A stretch of DNA of 8,587 nt, from NCBI GenBank assembly GCA_038924905.1, contig JBCKUK010000051.1:1-8587 (forward strand). The letters are read 5' to 3'. The translations under genes were made by a program, and so were the position numbers. This document shows positions 6,536 to 8,587 of the stretch, one piece after another (position 1 is the stretch's first letter; each line of letters begins with the position of its first letter). Source of the DNA: JBCKUK01 sp038924905. GTDB lineage: Bacteria; Pseudomonadota; Gammaproteobacteria; Burkholderiales; Methylophilaceae. A model generated the notes under the pieces. It made no database searches, was not told the origin of the DNA, and saw nothing but the letters and a program-made list of their open reading frames with translations.

Positions 6536-8380
6536 ATGTGCGGTATTGTAGGCGCAGTAGCTTCTCGTAATGTAGTGCCACTGCTAATTGAAGGCCTTAG
6601 CCGCCTGGAATATCGCGGTTATGATTCAGCAGGCATTGCCGTGTTAAACGGCGCAAACGCTGATATAAGTATCAGACGTGTTCGCGCTGTGGGGCGCGTA
6701 GCCGAAATGGAGAGTAAGGCAAACGCCGAGAAACTCAGCGGTCAGGTTGGTGTTGGCCACACACGTTGGGCAACGCACGGTGGCGTGACCGAATCCAACG
6801 CGCACCCACATGTATCACGCGGCGAAATCGCCGTGGTACACAACGGCATTATTGAAAACCACGATGAACAGCGTAGCCGCCTGAAAGCGCTGGGCTACGT
6901 GTTTGAATCGCAAACCGATACCGAAGTCATCGCCCATTTAATCCATTATTACTACACACAAGGTGAGCACTTACTTTCAGCGGTACAAGCCGCAGTCAAG
7001 GAGCTCACTGGTGCGTTCGCCATTAGTGTGATCTCAATCAAATCACCAGATGTCATGGTTTGTGCCCGCTTGGGCTGCCCACTATTGATTGGTTTGGGCG
7101 AAGGCGAAAACTTCATTGCCTCCGATGTTTCAGCCATATTGTCCGTTACCCGCCGTGTCATTTACCTGGAGGATGGCGACGTGGCCGAGATTCGCCGCGA
7201 TGGCGTCACGATTTTTGGCCGCGATGATAATGAAGTCACCCGCAAAATCCACATGAGCGATGTATCGCTAGCCTCAATGGAGCTTGGTCCTTATGCCCAC
7301 TTCATGCACAAAGAGATTCACGAGCAACCGCGCGCGCTGACCGACACCATAGAGGCAGTGATAGACGATGACAGCTTTACCCCTGCCCTGTTTGGCGATG
7401 GCGCTACTGAGGTTTTTGCGCAAATAGACAGCGTGCTGATTCTAGCCGCAGGCACCAGCTATTACGCCGGCTTAACCGCAAAATACTGGCTGGAAGGCAT
7501 GGCACAAATACCCACCAGCGTTGAAATCTCCAGCGAATATCGTTATCGGCAATCGGTAGCTAACCCCAAACAATTGGTTGTGACGATTTCGCAATCCGGC
7601 GAAACGCTGGATACCATGGAAGCCCTCAAGCATGCAAAATCATTGGGGCAAGAGCTCACACTGGCCATTTGCAATGTACAGGAGAGCGCCATTCCACGCG
7701 CTTCCAAGCTCATACTTTACACCCGCGCCGGGGCCGAGATCGGCGTGGCTTCTACCAAAGCGTTTACCACGCAACTGGTTGCGCTGTTTACTTTGGCCGC
7801 CACGCTGGCAAAACAGCGCGGCATGTTAAGCGCAGCACAAGAGCACGAGCATCTGGAGGCCTTACGGCGCTTACCCGGTAGTGTGCAATATGCGCTTAAT
7901 CTGGAGCCGCAAATCCGTGAATGGGCCAAGCTGTTTGCCGATAAACAGCATGCGCTATTCTTGGGCCGCGGTGTGCACTACCCTATTGCTTTGGAGGGTG
8001 CCTTGAAGCTTAAGGAAATCTCCTATATCCATGCCGAGGCTTACCCCGCAGGTGAGCTAAAACACGGCCCGCTGGCGCTGGTGGATCAAGACATGCCGGT
8101 GGTGGTCATCGCGCCGAATGATGCGCTGCTGGAAAAAGTGAAATCGAATATGCAGGAAGTCCGCGCTCGCGGCGGCGAGCTATTCGTGTTTGCCGATGCC
8201 GATAGCCACTTTACCGAGTCCGAGGGCGTGCACGTTATCCGCACCCCACGCCATGTGGGTGTACTGTCGCCCATATTGCATACCATCCCGGTGCAGTTGT
8301 TGGCTTATCATACGGCGCTACTTAGAGGCACGGATGTAGATAAGCCGAGGAATTTGGCGAAAAGTGTGACGGTGGAGTAA
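6536..8380 (+). CDS. glmS: Glutamine--fructose-6-phosphate aminotransferase (isomerizing)
   Basis: GlmS uses glutamine to convert fructose-6-phosphate to glucosamine-6-phosphate, the first committed step to UDP-N-acetylglucosamine. The product has 614 residues (E. coli 609). The N-terminal glutaminase domain (about 1-240) begins MCGIVGAV, with Cys2 becoming the catalytic N-terminal cysteine after Met removal; this fixes the start. RLEYRGYDSAGIA, GHTRWATHG and HNGIIENH follow. Two SIS sugar-phosphate domains come next: the first with AAGTSYYAG at about 304-312 and SQSGET at 352-357, the second with GRGVHYPIALEGALKLKEIS, including K491 and E494, and H510 in ELKHGPLAL. The C-terminal tail DKPRNLAKSVTVE is intact, with K609 matching the E. 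coli catalytic lysine. A weak AAGAGA site lies about 6 nt before the ATG. No terminator is visible after the stop. Confidence 0.99.
   Translation: MCGIVGAVASRNVVPLLIEGLSRLEYRGYDSAGIAVLNGANADISIRRVRAVGRVAEMESKANAEKLSGQVGVGHTRWATHGGVTESNAHPHVSRGEIAVVHNGIIENHDEQRSRLKALGYVFESQTDTEVIAHLIHYYYTQGEHLLSAVQAAVKELTGAFAISVISIKSPDVMVCARLGCPLLIGLGEGENFIASDVSAILSVTRRVIYLEDGDVAEIRRDGVTIFGRDDNEVTRKIHMSDVSLASMELGPYAHFMHKEIHEQPRALTDTIEAVIDDDSFTPALFGDGATEVFAQIDSVLILAAGTSYYAGLTAKYWLEGMAQIPTSVEISSEYRYRQSVANPKQLVVTISQSGETLDTMEALKHAKSLGQELTLAICNVQESAIPRASKLILYTRAGAEIGVASTKAFTTQLVALFTLAATLAKQRGMLSAAQEHEHLEALRRLPGSVQYALNLEPQIREWAKLFADKQHALFLGRGVHYPIALEGALKLKEISYIHAEAYPAGELKHGPLALVDQDMPVVVIAPNDALLEKVKSNMQEVRARGGELFVFADADSHFTESEGVHVIRTPRHVGVLSPILHTIPVQLLAYHTALLRGTDVDKPRNLAKSVTVE
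8327..8380 (+). other. attTn7-equivalent region (3' end of glmS)
   Basis: These codons encode GTDVDKPRNLAKSVTVE and the stop. In E. coli the same stretch (GTDVDQPRNLAKSVTVE) is the DNA bound by TnsD, which directs Tn7 to insert about 25 bp beyond glmS. Conservation of the protein sequence means that the binding site is probably conserved here too. This annotation marks a potential target by homology; it does not claim that an element is inserted. The abrupt base-composition change right after the stop makes the site worth noting. Confidence 0.5.
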
Positions 8381-8381
8381 A

Positions 8382-8587
8382 TTTCCTATACTTTTATTAC
8401 CACACGAAATTGTCTTAAATTTTGATGTGGAAATTATTACCAAAACACTCTCAATCCCTGTAATTTCTTTAGGTCAACAAGACCGACATAATCTTATTGA
8501 GCAACTTCACTTTGATGGTTTATCCGATGCTGAAATTGCTGAATATTTAAACTCAAAAAGTATTAAATCACCAAAAGGTAAGAATTA
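8382..8587 (+). CDS. AT-rich open frame of unknown function, 3' partial, start unclear (possible gene remnant)
   Basis: One + strand frame stays open from 8370, inside the end of glmS, to the right edge, although the DNA is only about 30% GC. Past the glmS stop it reads ILLLPHEIVLNFDVEIIT, then TKTLSIPVISLGQQDRHN, then LHFDGLSDAEIAEYLNSK and SIKSPKGKN. The GLSDAEIAEYLNSKSIKSPKGK stretch resembles the 'IAeyLNekGi.tPrGk' segment in the recombinase domain of large serine recombinases and related helix-turn-helix proteins; this is a remembered pattern, not a search result. No ATG or TTG is in frame. The only GTG is at 8427, with no Shine-Dalgarno sequence before it. ATA at 8388 lies 10 nt after GGTGGAG, where an ATG would fit. 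It may be a decayed or truncated gene, or one with an unusual start. The final bases, TA, could be Tyr or the start of a stop codon. Low confidence. Confidence 0.35.

Noticed and set aside
8426..8430. TGTGG as a possible Tn7-like transposon end
   Set aside because: It is 46 bp past the glmS stop rather than about 25, the following bases do not match the Tn7 terminus as I recall it, and the open frame passes straight through it.

Overview
The window is a conserved housekeeping stretch from a proteobacterium, most likely a betaproteobacterium. The evidence is the gene order (F1 genes of ATP synthase, then glmU, then glmS), the moderate GC content (52-57% in sample lines I counted inside the genes), and subunit features such as the DELSPED form of the beta-subunit DELSEED motif. 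A Nitrosomonadales-type lineage (Methylophilaceae, Gallionellaceae and relatives) is my best guess. It rests on remembered family patterns, not on a search.

Positions 1-4908 hold the distal half of an atp operon, all on the + strand: atpH (delta, 5' end outside the window), atpA (alpha), atpG (gamma), atpD (beta) and atpC (epsilon). Together they encode the soluble F1 part of the H+ (or Na+) ATP synthase. The membrane genes (atpB, atpE, atpF) should lie just upstream. The genes are packed with gaps of 20-59 bp, and the operon ends in a strong intrinsic terminator at 4928-4953.

Positions 5047-8380 hold glmU and glmS, also on + and separated by 124 bp. GlmS makes glucosamine-6-phosphate. GlmU carries out the last two steps to UDP-N-acetylglucosamine, the precursor of peptidoglycan and lipopolysaccharide. 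Phosphoglucosamine mutase (glmM), the step between them, is not in the window. The glmU-glmS gap contains a GC-rich imperfect hairpin without a T-tract, possibly an interspersed repeat.

Immediately after the glmS stop codon, GC content falls to about 30%. An open frame with no ordinary start codon runs from there off the right edge. The 3' end of glmS is the classic attTn7 target, so the tail may be the edge of acquired DNA, but no transposon end can be identified in the 207 bp available.

All five complete genes are intact, with their catalytic residues in place. I see no tRNA, rRNA, CRISPR or recognisable insertion sequence, and no convincing new system. The most unusual part is the right-hand tail.
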